Of a stretch of DNA of 64,000 bases, positions 44,699 through 54,478 are shown one piece after another (within the stretch, counting starts at the first letter, position 1; each line of letters begins with the position of its first letter). A program made the position numbers and the translations under genes. The stretch is taken from positions 124,001 through 188,000 of the forward strand of contig NZ_JAHTBN010000006.1 of the NCBI RefSeq assembly GCF_019166065.1. Direction: 5' to 3'. The DNA comes from Candidimonas humi. GTDB lineage: Bacteria > Pseudomonadota > Gammaproteobacteria > Burkholderiales > Burkholderiaceae_B. Below the pieces are notes generated by a model. The model saw only the letters and a program-made list of their open reading frames with translations. It searched no databases and had not been told where the DNA came from.

Positions 44699-45868
44699 TT
44701 ATTCCCGTTCCTGACCGGGCTCAAACACATGGTGCCATAAAGCCATGATCCGGACCATAGAAAATCGATCGCGCACATCGACGGCGCGCCTTCCCAGGGC
44801 CGCGCGCCGCTCATGATTCGTCATCAGCCCGTACAGGTGCGCCGCCAGCGCCTCGGGGTCGTCGACGGGACGCACCAGCACCCCGTCAATGCCGTCGCGC
44901 ACGATTTCCCTGGGACCCGTATCGCAGTCGAAGGCCACCGCGGGCAGCCCGCTGGCCATGGACTCGATCAGCGTGTTGGACAGGCCCTCGACGCGCGAGC
45001 TCAGCACATACAGGTCGGACTGCTCATACCACTGCCCGACATTGCCCACCCGGCCCGGCATGCTGATGCGCTCCTGCAGGCCCGCTGTGTCGATCTGCCG
45101 CTGCAGTTCGTCGCGGCTGTCGCCCTCGCCGAGTATGACGAGATCCCAGTCGCGCACATGCTCGGCCATCATCTGGAATGCCTGTATCAGCAGATCGAAA
45201 CCCTTGTGGGGATGCAGCCGCCCGACCGCCAGCAGGCGCCGGCGGCCGTTGCGCGGCGGCGGCTCCGCGACCGGCTCGCCGGCCTCCAGCGGCCAGCGCA
45301 CGGCATTGGGAATCACCGACACGGAACAGCCCGGCACGTTCTGTTCCAGCCACAGCGCCGTGCCCTTGGTGAGCGCCACCACTGCCGCGGCGCGCGGATA
45401 GGTGCGGCGGCGCAGGCGCAGCCACATGGAGCTCAATTCCTGCGAAGGCGGATGCGTATGCTCGGTGGCGATGACTCGACAGGGCTGGCGGCGCGCCGCC
45501 AGCACGGCCAGCACCGAGGCCGTGGTCATCATGCCCAGCACCACGGTGGGACGGCTACGGCGTATCAGGCGGCGCAGCGCGTGCACACGGCGCAGATTGG
45601 CCAGCACCCCGCGCAGGCCGCCGCCGCTATCGCCGGCCGTGCCCAGCGCCACGCGTCGCACCGAGGGGTGCAGCGCGTAGGCATCGCTGGCCGCATCGGA
45701 TTGCGTCACCAGCGTGACCTGGTAGCCGCGCTCGACCCAGTAGCCGCTCAGGTCGACGGCCACGCGTTCGGCCCCTCCCCCGCTCAGGGAATGGATGACT
45801 ATCATCAGATGAGGGGAACGAACTGCTGGCTTCAAAATTTGCACTCGCAACGAATCTATATATGACAA
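44699..45868 (-). CDS. GT4 glycosyltransferase
   Basis: 389 aa. Begins MSYIDSLRVQILKPAVRSPH, then MIVIHSLSGGGAERVAVDLS; the true start may be Met22 at 45805. The donor motif YVLSSRVEGLSNTLIESMAS and the flanking PAVAFDCDTGPREIV follow. Ten bases before asnB. Similar in structure to the neighbouring GT4 gene, suggesting duplication. Confidence 0.86.
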   Translation of the reverse strand: MSYIDSLRVQILKPAVRSPHLMIVIHSLSGGGAERVAVDLSGYWVERGYQVTLVTQSDAASDAYALHPSVRRVALGTAGDSGGGLRGVLANLRRVHALRRLIRRSRPTVVLGMMTTASVLAVLAARRQPCRVIATEHTHPPSQELSSMWLRLRRRTYPRAAAVVALTKGTALWLEQNVPGCSVSVIPNAVRWPLEAGEPVAEPPPRNGRRRLLAVGRLHPHKGFDLLIQAFQMMAEHVRDWDLVILGEGDSRDELQRQIDTAGLQERISMPGRVGNVGQWYEQSDLYVLSSRVEGLSNTLIESMASGLPAVAFDCDTGPREIVRDGIDGVLVRPVDDPEALAAHLYGLMTNHERRAALGRRAVDVRDRFSMVRIMALWHHVFEPGQERE

Positions 45869-45886
45869 CGCGCCCGCGACGCCGGA

Positions 45887-47278
45887 TCATGGGCGGCTGC
45901 GCGCCGCGGCCGGCGACGACGCCCAGGCGGCCACGACATAGCAGACATAAGAAAGAACGTACATGATGCTGGTGGCGAGCATGATGCCTTCGACGCCCAT
46001 GCGCGGCGCCAGCACATGGTTCATGACCGCCTTCAACGCGAAATTGGCCACCGCGATGGCGGCCATGATGCGGTAGCGATTCTGGCTGGCCAGCAACTGC
46101 ACCAGCATCAGCACCCCGAAATAAAAGGGCAGTTGCAGCAGGCCCCAGCGCAATACCTGGGCCACCGTGGCGGTATTCTGCGCGGTGAAGGCGCCGCGCT
46201 GGAACAGCAGCGCCACGCCCCAAGGCGCCAGCAGCCAGCCTATCAGGCATACCACCGCACCGGCCAGCACCATCATGCCCGACCACTTCAAGGCGGTAGC
46301 CCGCGCGCGCACCGGGTCGCCGCGTCCCTGGATGTCGGACAGCACCGGCAGCGCCGCGCGCCCCACGGAGGCCGCCCCCAGGCCCAGCACCAGCGAAAGC
46401 AGGCGCGCGGCATAGCCCAGCGTGGCGTTGGCATTGGCCCCCAGGTTGGCCGCGGTGTATTGATCGATGGGGCCGACGAAGCTCATGGCCACCTGCCCCA
46501 CCAGCATCACGCCGGCGGCCGCCGCCAGGTCGGGCCAATGCGGCGAACGCAGCGTCAACTGCGGCCGGCCCCACATGCCGTCGGCCTTGCTGGCCAGCCA
46601 CAACTGCCAGGCCGACTGCAGCAGGTAGCCCAGCAGGGTGCCCCACAGCAGGGGCCGCACGTCGCGCACCGGCCATGCCAGGATACAAAGCAGAATCAGC
46701 ATCGCCGGCACGCTGTCGAGCAAAGTATTGATATGGCGCTCGTGCGAACGCAGCCGCGCTGCGCTGACACCTGTCATGACGGTCAGCAGCGCCGCAGGCG
46801 CGAAAGCCAGCATGAGCTGCGAGCTCATGTCGCGCACCTCGGGCGACAGCCCTTTGCCCGCCACGCTCAGCACCCAGGGCCATGCGGCGTAGATGAGCAC
46901 CGCCAGCACTGCGCCCAGCACCAGCACCCAGGCCTGCAGTTCGCGCAGGAAACGCGCGCGCGCGGCCGGGTCCTGGTAGCGGATGCGCACCAGCACTGGA
47001 ATGAGCACTACCGAAAGCACGCCGACCAGTGTGACCGGCAGCCAGTTCGCCATAGTCATGGTGAACTGGTAGGCATCCACCACGCTGCTCACGCCATAGC
47101 GGTACGCCACCGCCATTTCCTTGAGCGCGCCGGCCGCCTTCCCCAGCAACAGGAAGAAGGCGACCCGCGCCGCCCCCTGGGCAATGCGCCGATGATCGGA
47201 GTGCAGATTGCTTAGTCGTCGTATGAACGTATTCAAGTGAAGAACTCTCCGGCCTTTCGGCCGGCGCTTCTCCGCCAC
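45887..47278 (-). CDS. MurJ/MviN-like lipid flippase
   Basis: 463 aa, about 12-14 membrane helices (VAFFLLLGKAAGALKEMAVA, WLPVTLVGVLSVVLIPVLVR onward). The MOP-superfamily repeat structure fits a MurJ-like flippase rather than Wzx, and it would move a lipid-linked oligosaccharide across the inner membrane. Start ambiguous: ATG at 47278 lies in a palindromic spacer, while a TTG at 47236 has GGAGAG eight bases before it and may be the real start. Between the epimerase and GT4 genes. Confidence 0.82.
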   Translation of the reverse strand: MAEKRRPKGRRVLHLNTFIRRLSNLHSDHRRIAQGAARVAFFLLLGKAAGALKEMAVAYRYGVSSVVDAYQFTMTMANWLPVTLVGVLSVVLIPVLVRIRYQDPAARARFLRELQAWVLVLGAVLAVLIYAAWPWVLSVAGKGLSPEVRDMSSQLMLAFAPAALLTVMTGVSAARLRSHERHINTLLDSVPAMLILLCILAWPVRDVRPLLWGTLLGYLLQSAWQLWLASKADGMWGRPQLTLRSPHWPDLAAAAGVMLVGQVAMSFVGPIDQYTAANLGANANATLGYAARLLSLVLGLGAASVGRAALPVLSDIQGRGDPVRARATALKWSGMMVLAGAVVCLIGWLLAPWGVALLFQRGAFTAQNTATVAQVLRWGLLQLPFYFGVLMLVQLLASQNRYRIMAAIAVANFALKAVMNHVLAPRMGVEGIMLATSIMYVLSYVCYVVAAWASSPAAARSRP

Positions 47279-47363
47279 TATTCGGGGCGCCTACGGCGCT
47301 GAACGGACAAAGGCCTCGCTTCGGCCCCGCCCCTGCGGGCTGGGCTTGCGCTCGGGCTCGTGG

Positions 47364-48389
47364 TCAACGCAGGAATTGCGTGTACCAGGGCATGGCCACT
47401 TCCAGCCCCTGCACGATGTCGTGCAAGGGCTCGTATCCCAGCAACTGCCGCGCCTTGCTGATGTCGGCCTGCGAATGGCGCACGTCGCCGGCGCGGAAAT
47501 CGCCGTGCACCGGCTGCTTGTCGTAGACGATGCCGTTGTTGGCCAGCGCCCGGGCGAGATATTCGAACAGTTCGTTCAGGCTGGTGCGTGCGTTGTAGGC
47601 CACGTTGTAGACCTGGTTGACGCCCTCGGGCTGCGCCAGCGCAGCCAGCAGATTGGCCTGCACCGCGTTCTCGACGAAACAGAAGTCGCGGCTGGTCTCG
47701 CCGTCGCCGTTGACGACCACGTCCTCGCCGCGGATCATGGCCGCCACCCACTTGGGGATCACCGCCGCATACGCGCCGTTGGGGTCCTGGCGCTTGCCGA
47801 AGACATTGAAGTAGCGCAGGCCTATGCTGCCGAAGTCGTAGGCGCGCGCGAACACGTCGGCATACAGCTCGTTGACGTACTTGGTGATGGCATAGGGCGA
47901 CAGCGGACGGCCGATGCGGTCCTCGACCTTGGGCAGGTCGGGATGATCGCCATAGGTCGAGCTGGAAGCGGCATAGACAAAGGCTTTCACCTTGGCGTCG
48001 CGCGCCGCCACCAGCATGTTCAGGAAGCCGCCCACGTTCACGTCGTTGGTCGTGATGGGATCGGCCAGCGAGCGCGGCACGGAGCCCAGCGCCGCCTGGT
48101 GCAGCACGAAATCGACGCCGTCCACCGCCTTGCGGCAAGTGTCCAGGTCGCGGATGTCGCCCTCATGGAAAGTGAAACGCGACCACTGCTCGGCCGACAC
48201 AGTCTGGCGCACCTCGTCCAGGTTGTATTGATGTCCGGTGGCGAAGTTGTCCAGCCCGACCACCTTCTGGTCGAGCGCCAGCAGGGTTTCGAGGATGTTG
48301 GAGCCGATAAAGCCGGCGCAGCCTGTCACCAGCCACGTGCGGGGCGTCGTGCGCAGGCTGGCCATCAATTCCTGGTAACGGGTACTCAT
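47364..48389 (-). CDS. UDP-GlcNAc(A) 4-epimerase (WbpP/TviC type)
   Basis: 341 aa from the ATG at 48389. Extended [20 protein letters not shown] nucleotide loop, catalytic [11 protein letters not shown] and [14 protein letters not shown] (YxxxK). WbpP/TviC enzymes interconvert UDP-GlcNAc/GalNAc or the uronic acids. With the adjacent dehydrogenase it gives UDP-GalNAcA, a precursor of O-antigens and Vi-like polymers. Confidence 0.88.
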   Translation of the reverse strand: MSTRYQELMASLRTTPRTWLVTGCAGFIGSNILETLLALDQKVVGLDNFATGHQYNLDEVRQTVSAEQWSRFTFHEGDIRDLDTCRKAVDGVDFVLHQAALGSVPRSLADPITTNDVNVGGFLNMLVAARDAKVKAFVYAASSSTYGDHPDLPKVEDRIGRPLSPYAITKYVNELYADVFARAYDFGSIGLRYFNVFGKRQDPNGAYAAVIPKWVAAMIRGEDVVVNGDGETSRDFCFVENAVQANLLAALAQPEGVNQVYNVAYNARTSLNELFEYLARALANNGIVYDKQPVHGDFRAGDVRHSQADISKARQLLGYEPLHDIVQGLEVAMPWYTQFLR

Positions 48390-48464
48390 ATGCAATGAAC
48401 CTTCGATGAAGTTTGTCTGCCCGCCCCTGCGGCGGGCAGTTCGCGCTGCGCGCGCCCGGCGCCG

Positions 48465-49757
48465 CTACAGGCGCAAATCGGATTCCCCGGCCGGAAGCAC
48501 GTACTTCAGATCGTACAGGACATGTTCCGGACGGCCCAGGGCGCGCAGCGCCGCCGCGCCCATATCGGCAAATTGCTCGTGCGCCACCGCCAGTATGATG
48601 CCGTCGTAGGCGCCCGGCGCCGGCTCCGACACCGGCGTAATGCCGTATTCGTGCTGCGCCTCGGCGGCCTCGACCCACGGGTCGTAGACATCCACCTCGA
48701 TGTTGTACTCGCCCAGCTCGCGCACGATGTCGACCACGCGGGTATTGCGCAGATCGGGGCAGTTTTCCTTGAACGTCAAGCCCATCACCAGCACGCGCGA
48801 GCCCTGCACCTGGATGCGCCGCTTGGTCATGGCCTTTACCAGTTGCGACACCACGTAGCCGCCCATGGAATCGTTCAGCCGGCGCCCGGCCAGGATGATC
48901 TCGGGGTGATAGCCGATGGCCTGGGCCTTGTGCGTCAGGTAGTAGGGATCCACGCCTATGCAGTGGCCGCCCACCAGGCCGGGACGGAAAGGCAGGAAAT
49001 TCCATTTGGTGCCGGCCGCTTCGAGCACGGCCTGGGTGTCTATGCCCATCTTATTGAAGATCAGCGCCAGCTCGTTGATGAGCGCGATGTTGACGTCGCG
49101 CTGCGTGTTTTCGATGACCTTGGCGGCTTCGGCCACGCGGATCGAGCTGGCCTTGTGGGTGCCGGCGACTATGATCTCGCGGTACAGCGCATCGACCAGT
49201 TCGGCGGTCTCGGGCGTCGAGCCCGAGGTCACTTTCTTGATGGTCGAGACGCGGTGCGACTTGTCGCCCGGGTTGATGCGCTCGGGGCTGTAGCCGGCGT
49301 AGAAATCCTGGTTGTAGCGCAGGCCCGACATGCGTTCCAGCACCGGCACACATACTTCTTCGGTGGCGCCGGGATACACCGTGGATTCATAGACGACCAC
49401 GTCGCCGCGCTTCAGGACCTTGCCTATGGTCTCGCTGGCGCGCACCAGGGGCGTGAGATCAGGCTGCTTGTACTCGTCTATGGGAGTGGGCACGGTAACG
49501 ATGAACACATTGGCGCGGGCCAGTTGCTCGGCATCGTCGGTAAAGCTCAGGTGCTTGGCCTGCGCCAGTTCGGCGCCGTCGACTTCCAAGGTATGGTCGC
49601 GCCCTTCTCGCAGCTCGGCAATACGGCGGGCATTGATGTCGAAGCCCAACACCGGCCGCTTCTTGCCGAATTCGACCGCCAGGGGCAGGCCCACGTAGCC
49701 CAGCCCGACCACCGCAAGGTTCACGTCTTGAATTTGCAACTTGAATCTCCCACGCAT
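48465..49757 (-). CDS. UDP-HexNAc 6-dehydrogenase (TviB/WbpO type)
   Basis: 430 aa. NAD-binding [20 protein letters not shown], the UDP-sugar dehydrogenase central motif [20 protein letters not shown] containing the catalytic Cys, and C-terminal [20 protein letters not shown]. Oxidises UDP-GlcNAc or UDP-GalNAc to the uronic acid; the substrate pair matches TviB. First of the sugar-modifying genes after the priming transferase gene, 177 bases upstream. Confidence 0.9.
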   Translation of the reverse strand: MRGRFKLQIQDVNLAVVGLGYVGLPLAVEFGKKRPVLGFDINARRIAELREGRDHTLEVDGAELAQAKHLSFTDDAEQLARANVFIVTVPTPIDEYKQPDLTPLVRASETIGKVLKRGDVVVYESTVYPGATEEVCVPVLERMSGLRYNQDFYAGYSPERINPGDKSHRVSTIKKVTSGSTPETAELVDALYREIIVAGTHKASSIRVAEAAKVIENTQRDVNIALINELALIFNKMGIDTQAVLEAAGTKWNFLPFRPGLVGGHCIGVDPYYLTHKAQAIGYHPEIILAGRRLNDSMGGYVVSQLVKAMTKRRIQVQGSRVLVMGLTFKENCPDLRNTRVVDIVRELGEYNIEVDVYDPWVEAAEAQHEYGITPVSEPAPGAYDGIILAVAHEQFADMGAAALRALGRPEHVLYDLKYVLPAGESDLRL

Positions 49758-49934
49758 TGCGCTAAAAAAGAAGTACTGCCTGCCGGCCTCGGCCCCGTAC
49801 CCTACAGTTTAATGAAAGGCTAGCTGAAAGGGGGGCCGGCCGAAGAAACCAGACGTCTCGTGTGTTTCATTTTGACGGCGCCGGCGGCGCGCGGCATCTG
49901 TCGCCGCGGCCCGGAACCTGTATGGCGCCCTCTG

Positions 49935-51110
49935 CTACTTGCCGTGCTTGTGGTGCTCGCGGCCCAGCGACGGCAGCAGCAGCCACGCCGGGCGGCGCCA
50001 CGACACGAGCCGCGAATACAGCCAGATGTACACCAACGAGAAAACCAGCAGGCTGGCGCATAGCGCCCAGGCGTTGTCCCACCAGATGGTGGCCGGCACC
50101 AGGCCGATCAGCGTCAGCACCCACAGGTAGGGCGAGGCCATGGCATTGCAAAGCGCCGGCACGGCGTGGCGGCTGTCGCGGCTGAAAGTCACCCGCACCA
50201 GCCGCCGGAACACCAGTTGATGCAAATGCAGCGCATCGGGCTGGTCGACCGGCGTGCCGCGCTTGAAGCGCCGGCGCCAGATCGAGAACAGGGTTTCGAA
50301 GACCGGGTAGAACAGCACCGCCAGCGCGTAAAAGGGCGAGACGCTGGGGTTGCGCACGACCAGTTGCACCGCCAGTTCGGCCAGCATGAAGCCCAGGAAA
50401 TACGCGCCGCCGTCGCCCAGGAAGACCCGGCCGAAGGGAAAATTCCAGACCAGGAAACCCAGGGTGGCCGAGGCCAGCGCCGCGGCGATCAGAAAGATGG
50501 GAATGTCCTGCACTTGCAGGGCCACCAGGGCCAGGGACAGGGCCATCAAGGTCGCCACCATGCCGGCGAGCCCGTTCATGCCGTCGACTATATTCAGCGC
50601 GTGCGTGCAGCCGCCCACCGCCACCATGGTGAAGATCAGGGAAATCGGCCAGAAGCCCAGTATCCAGTCTATGGGCCACAGCCCGACCCGGGACACCCCG
50701 CCCAACAGCCACCACGCGATGGCCGCGGACACGAAAGCCGCCAGCAGGCGCTTGCCCGAGCCTATGTCCTTGGTGATGTCTTCGAGCAGGCCGGCCACGA
50801 ACACCGGCAGCGCGGCCACGAACAGCACCGGCCACAACCACGTGAGGGTCATGTTCTTGGGCCCCAGCACCAGCAGCCCGGCCAGGCTGCCGGCCAGCAC
50901 CGCCAGCCCGCCCACCCGCGGCGTCGGGCGCGAATGCGAGGCCTGGATCTTGTGCAGATCGGAATCGCCCGTAAACGCGCCATGCCAGCGCTCTGATGCC
51001 ACGATCAGGCCGCCGATGGTGAATGCCACGATACAGATATACAGCCAGCTCACTGTATCCCAGGTTTGATGCGAGGCCACGGCCCCCCCATACACGGTAG
51101 AGAACTTCAT
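49935..51110 (-). CDS. Polyprenyl-phosphate HexNAc-1-phosphate transferase (WecA/WbpL-like)
   Basis: 391 aa with about 11 membrane helices. Family motifs are the acidic pair region LLEDITKDIGSGKR, NIVDGMNGLAG and FLGDGGAYFLGF, plus HLHQLVFRR. It transfers HexNAc-1-phosphate from UDP-HexNAc to undecaprenyl phosphate, starting glycan assembly. It is the first gene of the operon, whose promoter must lie in 51111-51163. Confidence 0.88.
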   Translation of the reverse strand: MKFSTVYGGAVASHQTWDTVSWLYICIVAFTIGGLIVASERWHGAFTGDSDLHKIQASHSRPTPRVGGLAVLAGSLAGLLVLGPKNMTLTWLWPVLFVAALPVFVAGLLEDITKDIGSGKRLLAAFVSAAIAWWLLGGVSRVGLWPIDWILGFWPISLIFTMVAVGGCTHALNIVDGMNGLAGMVATLMALSLALVALQVQDIPIFLIAAALASATLGFLVWNFPFGRVFLGDGGAYFLGFMLAELAVQLVVRNPSVSPFYALAVLFYPVFETLFSIWRRRFKRGTPVDQPDALHLHQLVFRRLVRVTFSRDSRHAVPALCNAMASPYLWVLTLIGLVPATIWWDNAWALCASLLVFSLVYIWLYSRLVSWRRPAWLLLPSLGREHHKHGK

Positions 51111-51163
51111 ATTATCGGACGTATTTGTAACACGCCGGGAAGCCCCCTCGGGAAAAATGCAAC

Positions 51164-51187
51164 AAAAAAAACGCCGGCCTTCCGGCG
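51164..51187 (-). terminator. Minus-strand Rho-independent terminator
   Basis: A 6-bp stem CGCCGG / CCGGCG with four-base loop and eight T on the minus strand. It would end transcription arriving from the right, just ahead of the WecA-like gene, and so insulate the glycan operon. It may be a second stop for the small RNA terminated at 51247-51280. Confidence 0.6.
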
Positions 51188-51246
51188 CCGCGACGGCCCT
51201 GGTCCGCGAGATTTTCGGCCGCTATCGGGCCACGCCTGAAAAAAAA

Positions 51247-51413
51247 GAAAAAAAAGCCCGAGATCTTGCGATCTCGGGCTAAATCCACCAAAGGAGGAGG
51301 GTGGAGGAGACAACCGTGGCATGTCGGGCTACGAAAGCATTGCTACTTGCTTGAGACCGCGCGATTCGAGTTCCTATCGGGTTTTCCTCTACAATCGCGT
51401 TTCGACATCCGAT
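51247..51413 (-). ncRNA. Candidate small RNA with anti-Shine-Dalgarno loop
   Basis: A promoter on the minus strand (-35 TTGCAT 51443-51448, 17-base spacer, -10 TATACT 51420-51425) points into a 165-nt segment. The segment ends in a perfect 11-bp terminator hairpin (51255-51265 / 51270-51280) followed by T runs. Just before the terminator, a stem CCACC/GGTGG (51285-51304) presents CUCCUCC in its loop, the complement of Shine-Dalgarno GGAGG. Such loops mark sRNAs that block ribosome sites. A 21-codon frame from 51408 is present, but its leader is only ~5 nt, so I treat the transcript as non-coding. Confidence 0.6.
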
Positions 51414-51604
51414 AACTAAAGTATATAGCGTTTTTTTGTGCAATGCAAGATCTATCCGGAAAAAAATCGATATCCGCGTACCGTGTTGCTTTTTTCCATC
51501 ATCAAGGGCTTGCACACCCAAAAAAGCCTGAATCAATATAACAATTAATTACAAATCAAGCCTTTAGCCGACGCAGCAGACCAGGCCGCGCCGGGCCCGG
51601 CCCC

Positions 51605-52291
51605 TCACAAACGATACGCGGTGGTAGTCATGATCTTGGCCATGCCCCGCATGCCCAGGCGTGCCGGCAGCGGCAGCGGCCGGCCGCCATGCTCCTCGGC
51701 GGTGGCGCGGTGCTGCGCCTCGTCGTGGCGCATTTGTTCCACGATGCCGCGCGAGCGCGCGTCGGCCGGCGGCAACACGTCGAGGTGCTTCTGCAGGTGC
51801 TGCTCGACCTGCGCCTCGGTCTCGGCCATGAAGCCCAGGTTTTTCGCCCTGCCCGCGTAGCCGGCGGCCAGCCCCAGCGAAAACGAGCCCGCATACCACA
51901 AGGGATTCAGCCAGCTCGGGCGGCTCTGCAGCTCGTCCAGCCGTTGCCGGCACCAGGCCAGGTGATCGACCTCTTCGGCGGCCGCCCGGCGCAGCACCGC
52001 GCGGGCCTGCTCGTCGCGGCAAAATACGGCCTGGCCACGGTACAAGGCCTGGGCGCAGACTTCGCCGACGTGGTTCACGCGCATCAGCCCCGCGGCATGC
52101 TTGCGCTCGGCCGCCGATAGCGCGGCATCGTCCGCGGTGGGGTCCCCCACCGCCGGATTGGGCCTGGCAGCCTGCGCGGTGCCGCCCAGCACCTGCAAGG
52201 CGCGCCCGCACTCGGCGAGCACCGCGTCCAGCAGGCCGGCGCGGCGCGAGAGGGGCGCCACCGCGGGAGCCGAGATTTCTTGATCAGTCAT
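51605..52291 (-). CDS. coq7: 2-nonaprenyl-3-methyl-6-methoxy-1,4-benzoquinol hydroxylase
   Basis: 228 aa from the ATG at 52291; 24 upstream in-frame residues lack family character. Di-iron hydroxylase of ubiquinone synthesis. Ferritin-like helices hold the iron ligands in [28 protein letters not shown], and MRHDEAQH. Full Coq7 length. Directly downstream of the membrane protein and SCO genes of the oxidase cluster. Confidence 0.93.
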   Translation of the reverse strand: MTDQEISAPAVAPLSRRAGLLDAVLAECGRALQVLGGTAQAARPNPAVGDPTADDAALSAAERKHAAGLMRVNHVGEVCAQALYRGQAVFCRDEQARAVLRRAAAEEVDHLAWCRQRLDELQSRPSWLNPLWYAGSFSLGLAAGYAGRAKNLGFMAETEAQVEQHLQKHLDVLPPADARSRGIVEQMRHDEAQHRATAEEHGGRPLPLPARLGMRGMAKIMTTTAYRL

Positions 52292-52313
52292 GATTGTTCC
52301 GTCCTTGCTTGGG

Positions 52314-52970
52314 TCATGTCCGCCGGCGCTTGTCCGCTCTCGGCGAACTCGGCCGCTTTTCATCGCTCGGGCCGTCGAACAGCCAGCGCCAGTAGCGTGC
52401 CAGGCACGCCAGCGGCAGCAGTATCGACAAGGCTACCAGCCCGCGTCCCGCAATCACCTGATCGCCCGCCAAATAGAAATTGCACAAACGCGTCGTGTCG
52501 TTCTGGTACAGCAAGCCCACTACTGCGGCCATCCAGCAGAAGCCGCCGAGAAAAAACAGCTTGACCACCATATTGGCTCTTCGGAGCGAGTCAAGCAGTA
52601 TCATCCCCAATACAAATAGCACAAAAAATTTCATGGCCTGGGCCCACCAATAGGCCTGGACCTGGTCCAGGGCCTTGGGGATCATCCAGTAGGCGCCGGC
52701 AAGGCTGGCCAGCAACAGGCCAGGCACGCCGAATTCGTCGAAGCGCCGCCAGGACCGCAGCAGCCAGCCCTGGCAGCCATCGGGACGACCGGCCAGCGCA
52801 TGGTTCGTGCACATCCCGGCGCACAAGATCAGCGGAATATGCACGAACATGTGCAAGGCCATGGACGAGGTCAGCGGCCCCAGGAACAACAGCGCAAGCA
52901 GCAGCAACCCCGCGCTGGCCAGCGCGGGACGCCGCCACGCGGCGCCGATGGCTGTCGTGCGGCCGCTCAT
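52314..52970 (-). CDS. Membrane protein linked to the oxidase cluster
   Basis: 218 aa with about five or six hydrophobic segments; [29 protein letters not shown], and a basic tail (RADKRRRT). It shares an ATGA overlap with the SCO gene, so they are co-translated. The position and a conserved His in the first half suggest a role in oxidase assembly (CtaG-like), but the family is not certain. Function unknown. Confidence 0.55.
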   Translation of the reverse strand: MSGRTTAIGAAWRRPALASAGLLLLALLFLGPLTSSMALHMFVHIPLILCAGMCTNHALAGRPDGCQGWLLRSWRRFDEFGVPGLLLASLAGAYWMIPKALDQVQAYWWAQAMKFFVLFVLGMILLDSLRRANMVVKLFFLGGFCWMAAVVGLLYQNDTTRLCNFYLAGDQVIAGRGLVALSILLPLACLARYWRWLFDGPSDEKRPSSPRADKRRRT

Positions 52971-53728
52971 CGAGCGCCTCCGCCGCTACGCGGCGCCCCA
53001 GCCAAGACAGCCATCTTGCCGACGGCATGGGCCGCTGCAGCATGGGTTCCTGCAGCATGGGTTCCTGCAGCATGGGTTCCTGCAGCATGGGTTCCTGCGG
53101 CATTGCCTCCGGTATTGCGCGCGGCCTGCGCCACCGCGGCTGCGAGGGCCTCGTCGGGCGCGTCATAGTCGACCACGCGCGCAAGACGGCCGTCGGCGGT
53201 CACCACGTGCAAGGCGGCATTATGCACGAACTGCCCCAAGGGGGCCGGCACCACCACAATGCCGAAGGTGTCGAGCAGCTCGCGCCGCTGAGCCGCGTCG
53301 GCCAAGCCGGCAAACCGCCACAGTTGCGGGTCGGCATGCAGGCTCTGGGCATAGCGCGTCAGTTCGTCCGCGGTGTCGGCAGGATCGAAGCTGATGCTCA
53401 GCAAACGCACGCGATCGGACAGGCCGCGGCGCAGCACCTCCGCCTGCAGTTGCTGGAACTCGGACCCCAGGGCCGCACATATGGAAATGCAGCGCGTATA
53501 GACGAAATCGACGATGGCAACGCGCCCGTCGCTGCGCAGCCAGCTCAGCAGCGAGGCCCTGGCTCCGGATTCCAGGACCACGGGCGCATCGGGCAAGGGG
53601 CGCGGATGGCGCTCCACGGCCAGGCGGCGCGCGGATTCGGAGGTGACGACCTCAAAGCCGTCGGTCTGCGCATAAATGGCGCTCAGGCCGAGCAGGCACA
53701 CCAGCAGCAGCGCGGCGACGAGTTTCAT
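52967..53728 (-). CDS. SCO1/SenC copper chaperone with His-repeat tail
   Basis: 253 aa. Signal anchor at residues 1-20. Thioredoxin-like fold with CISIC (CxxxC) and a downstream His in FVHNAALHV, the copper ligands of Sco proteins that mature CuA/CuB sites. The C-terminal 50 residues contain four AAGTH repeats plus AAAAHAVGK, a possible extra metal-binding tail, encoded by four 15-bp repeats (53041-53100). Operon partner of the oxidase genes and of the downstream membrane protein. Copy number may vary between strains because the repeat is exact. Confidence 0.85.
   Translation of the reverse strand: MKLVAALLLVCLLGLSAIYAQTDGFEVVTSESARRLAVERHPRPLPDAPVVLESGARASLLSWLRSDGRVAIVDFVYTRCISICAALGSEFQQLQAEVLRRGLSDRVRLLSISFDPADTADELTRYAQSLHADPQLWRFAGLADAAQRRELLDTFGIVVVPAPLGQFVHNAALHVVTADGRLARVVDYDAPDEALAAAVAQAARNTGGNAAGTHAAGTHAAGTHAAGTHAAAAHAVGKMAVLAGAPRSGGGAR
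53041..53100. repeat. Four tandem 15-bp repeats inside the SCO gene
   Basis: The unit CATGGGTTCCTGCAG occurs four times in a row (last copy with one change, CGG). As the unit is a multiple of three, changes in copy number would lengthen the protein tail by AAGTH units without a frameshift. Confidence 0.9.
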
Positions 53729-53839
53729 GGCCGTGCCTGATGCCCGGCTGCAACCAGGGCGACAGCCGCCGCGGCGCGCGCAAGGCGGCCGGGCTCATTG
53801 CAGCCGCGAGCGGCACCAGGCCCTCGCGGCGCGCCGATG

Positions 53840-54427
53840 TCAACGCATGGCATCCAGTTCGGCATCGCCATTCCAGGGCTTGTCGTGAGCCTTGGTCTCG
53901 TCACGCTCTTTCTTGACCAGCGCCGCGTCCACGGGCGTAGCGTGGTTGCCGAAGCTGGTGCGCACATGCGTGAGCACCGCGGCGATTTCCTGGTCGCTGA
54001 GCTTGTCCTTGAATGTCGGCATCTGGCCGTTGTACTTGGCGCCCTTGACGGTCAGCGTGCCGGTGACCCCATGCAGCACGATGCGCGCCATGACCTCGGC
54101 CTTGCCGTCGACCCACTCGGACCCGGCCAGCGGCGGGAACACGCCCGGCAGGCCGGTGCCGGTGGCCTGGTGACAGGCCACGCACTGCGATGCATAGATC
54201 TGCGCCCCATCGACCTTGCCGCCCGCGGCTTTCGCGACGACGAAGTCGGCGGCGACGCGATGGTCGCCCAGGCTGGGGTCGCTGCTTTGCGGCGTCACCC
54301 AGAGGTAGCGCACCGCCGCCAGGAAGACCACCGCCACCACCGCGATGACCGCCCAGGGTATGGGCCGCCTGCCTTCGGAAGGCTCAGGCATTTCGCGCTC
54401 TTGCGCGTCCGTATCATGTTCAGCCAC
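53840..54427 (-). CDS. Membrane-anchored monoheme cytochrome c
   Basis: 195 aa. One membrane anchor (RRPIPWAVIAVVAVVFLAAV) followed by a single cytochrome c domain with CVACH and a Met ligand in GQMPTF. It takes the place of the diheme CcoP normally found in cbb3 operons. 51 bases after the CcoO-like gene. Likely electron donor subunit for the oxidase. Confidence 0.85.
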   Translation of the reverse strand: MAEHDTDAQEREMPEPSEGRRPIPWAVIAVVAVVFLAAVRYLWVTPQSSDPSLGDHRVAADFVVAKAAGGKVDGAQIYASQCVACHQATGTGLPGVFPPLAGSEWVDGKAEVMARIVLHGVTGTLTVKGAKYNGQMPTFKDKLSDQEIAAVLTHVRTSFGNHATPVDAALVKKERDETKAHDKPWNGDAELDAMR

Positions 54428-54478
54428 TGTGCTTCTCCTTGTCCTGCGGGGCCCTGCCCCATCGATTCCGCCGGACGA

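Noticed and set aside
42838-44748. Long open frame opposite asnB
   Set aside because: Antisense shadow of asnB, which has intact catalytic motifs.
47260-47345. Several GC-rich hairpins between flippase and epimerase genes
   Set aside because: No T run; probably ordinary GC-rich spacer, not terminators.
51343-51408. 21-codon reading frame (start MSKRDCRGKP) inside the candidate sRNA
   Set aside because: Only about five bases of leader before the ATG, no ribosome site, and no recognisable content; better read as non-coding.
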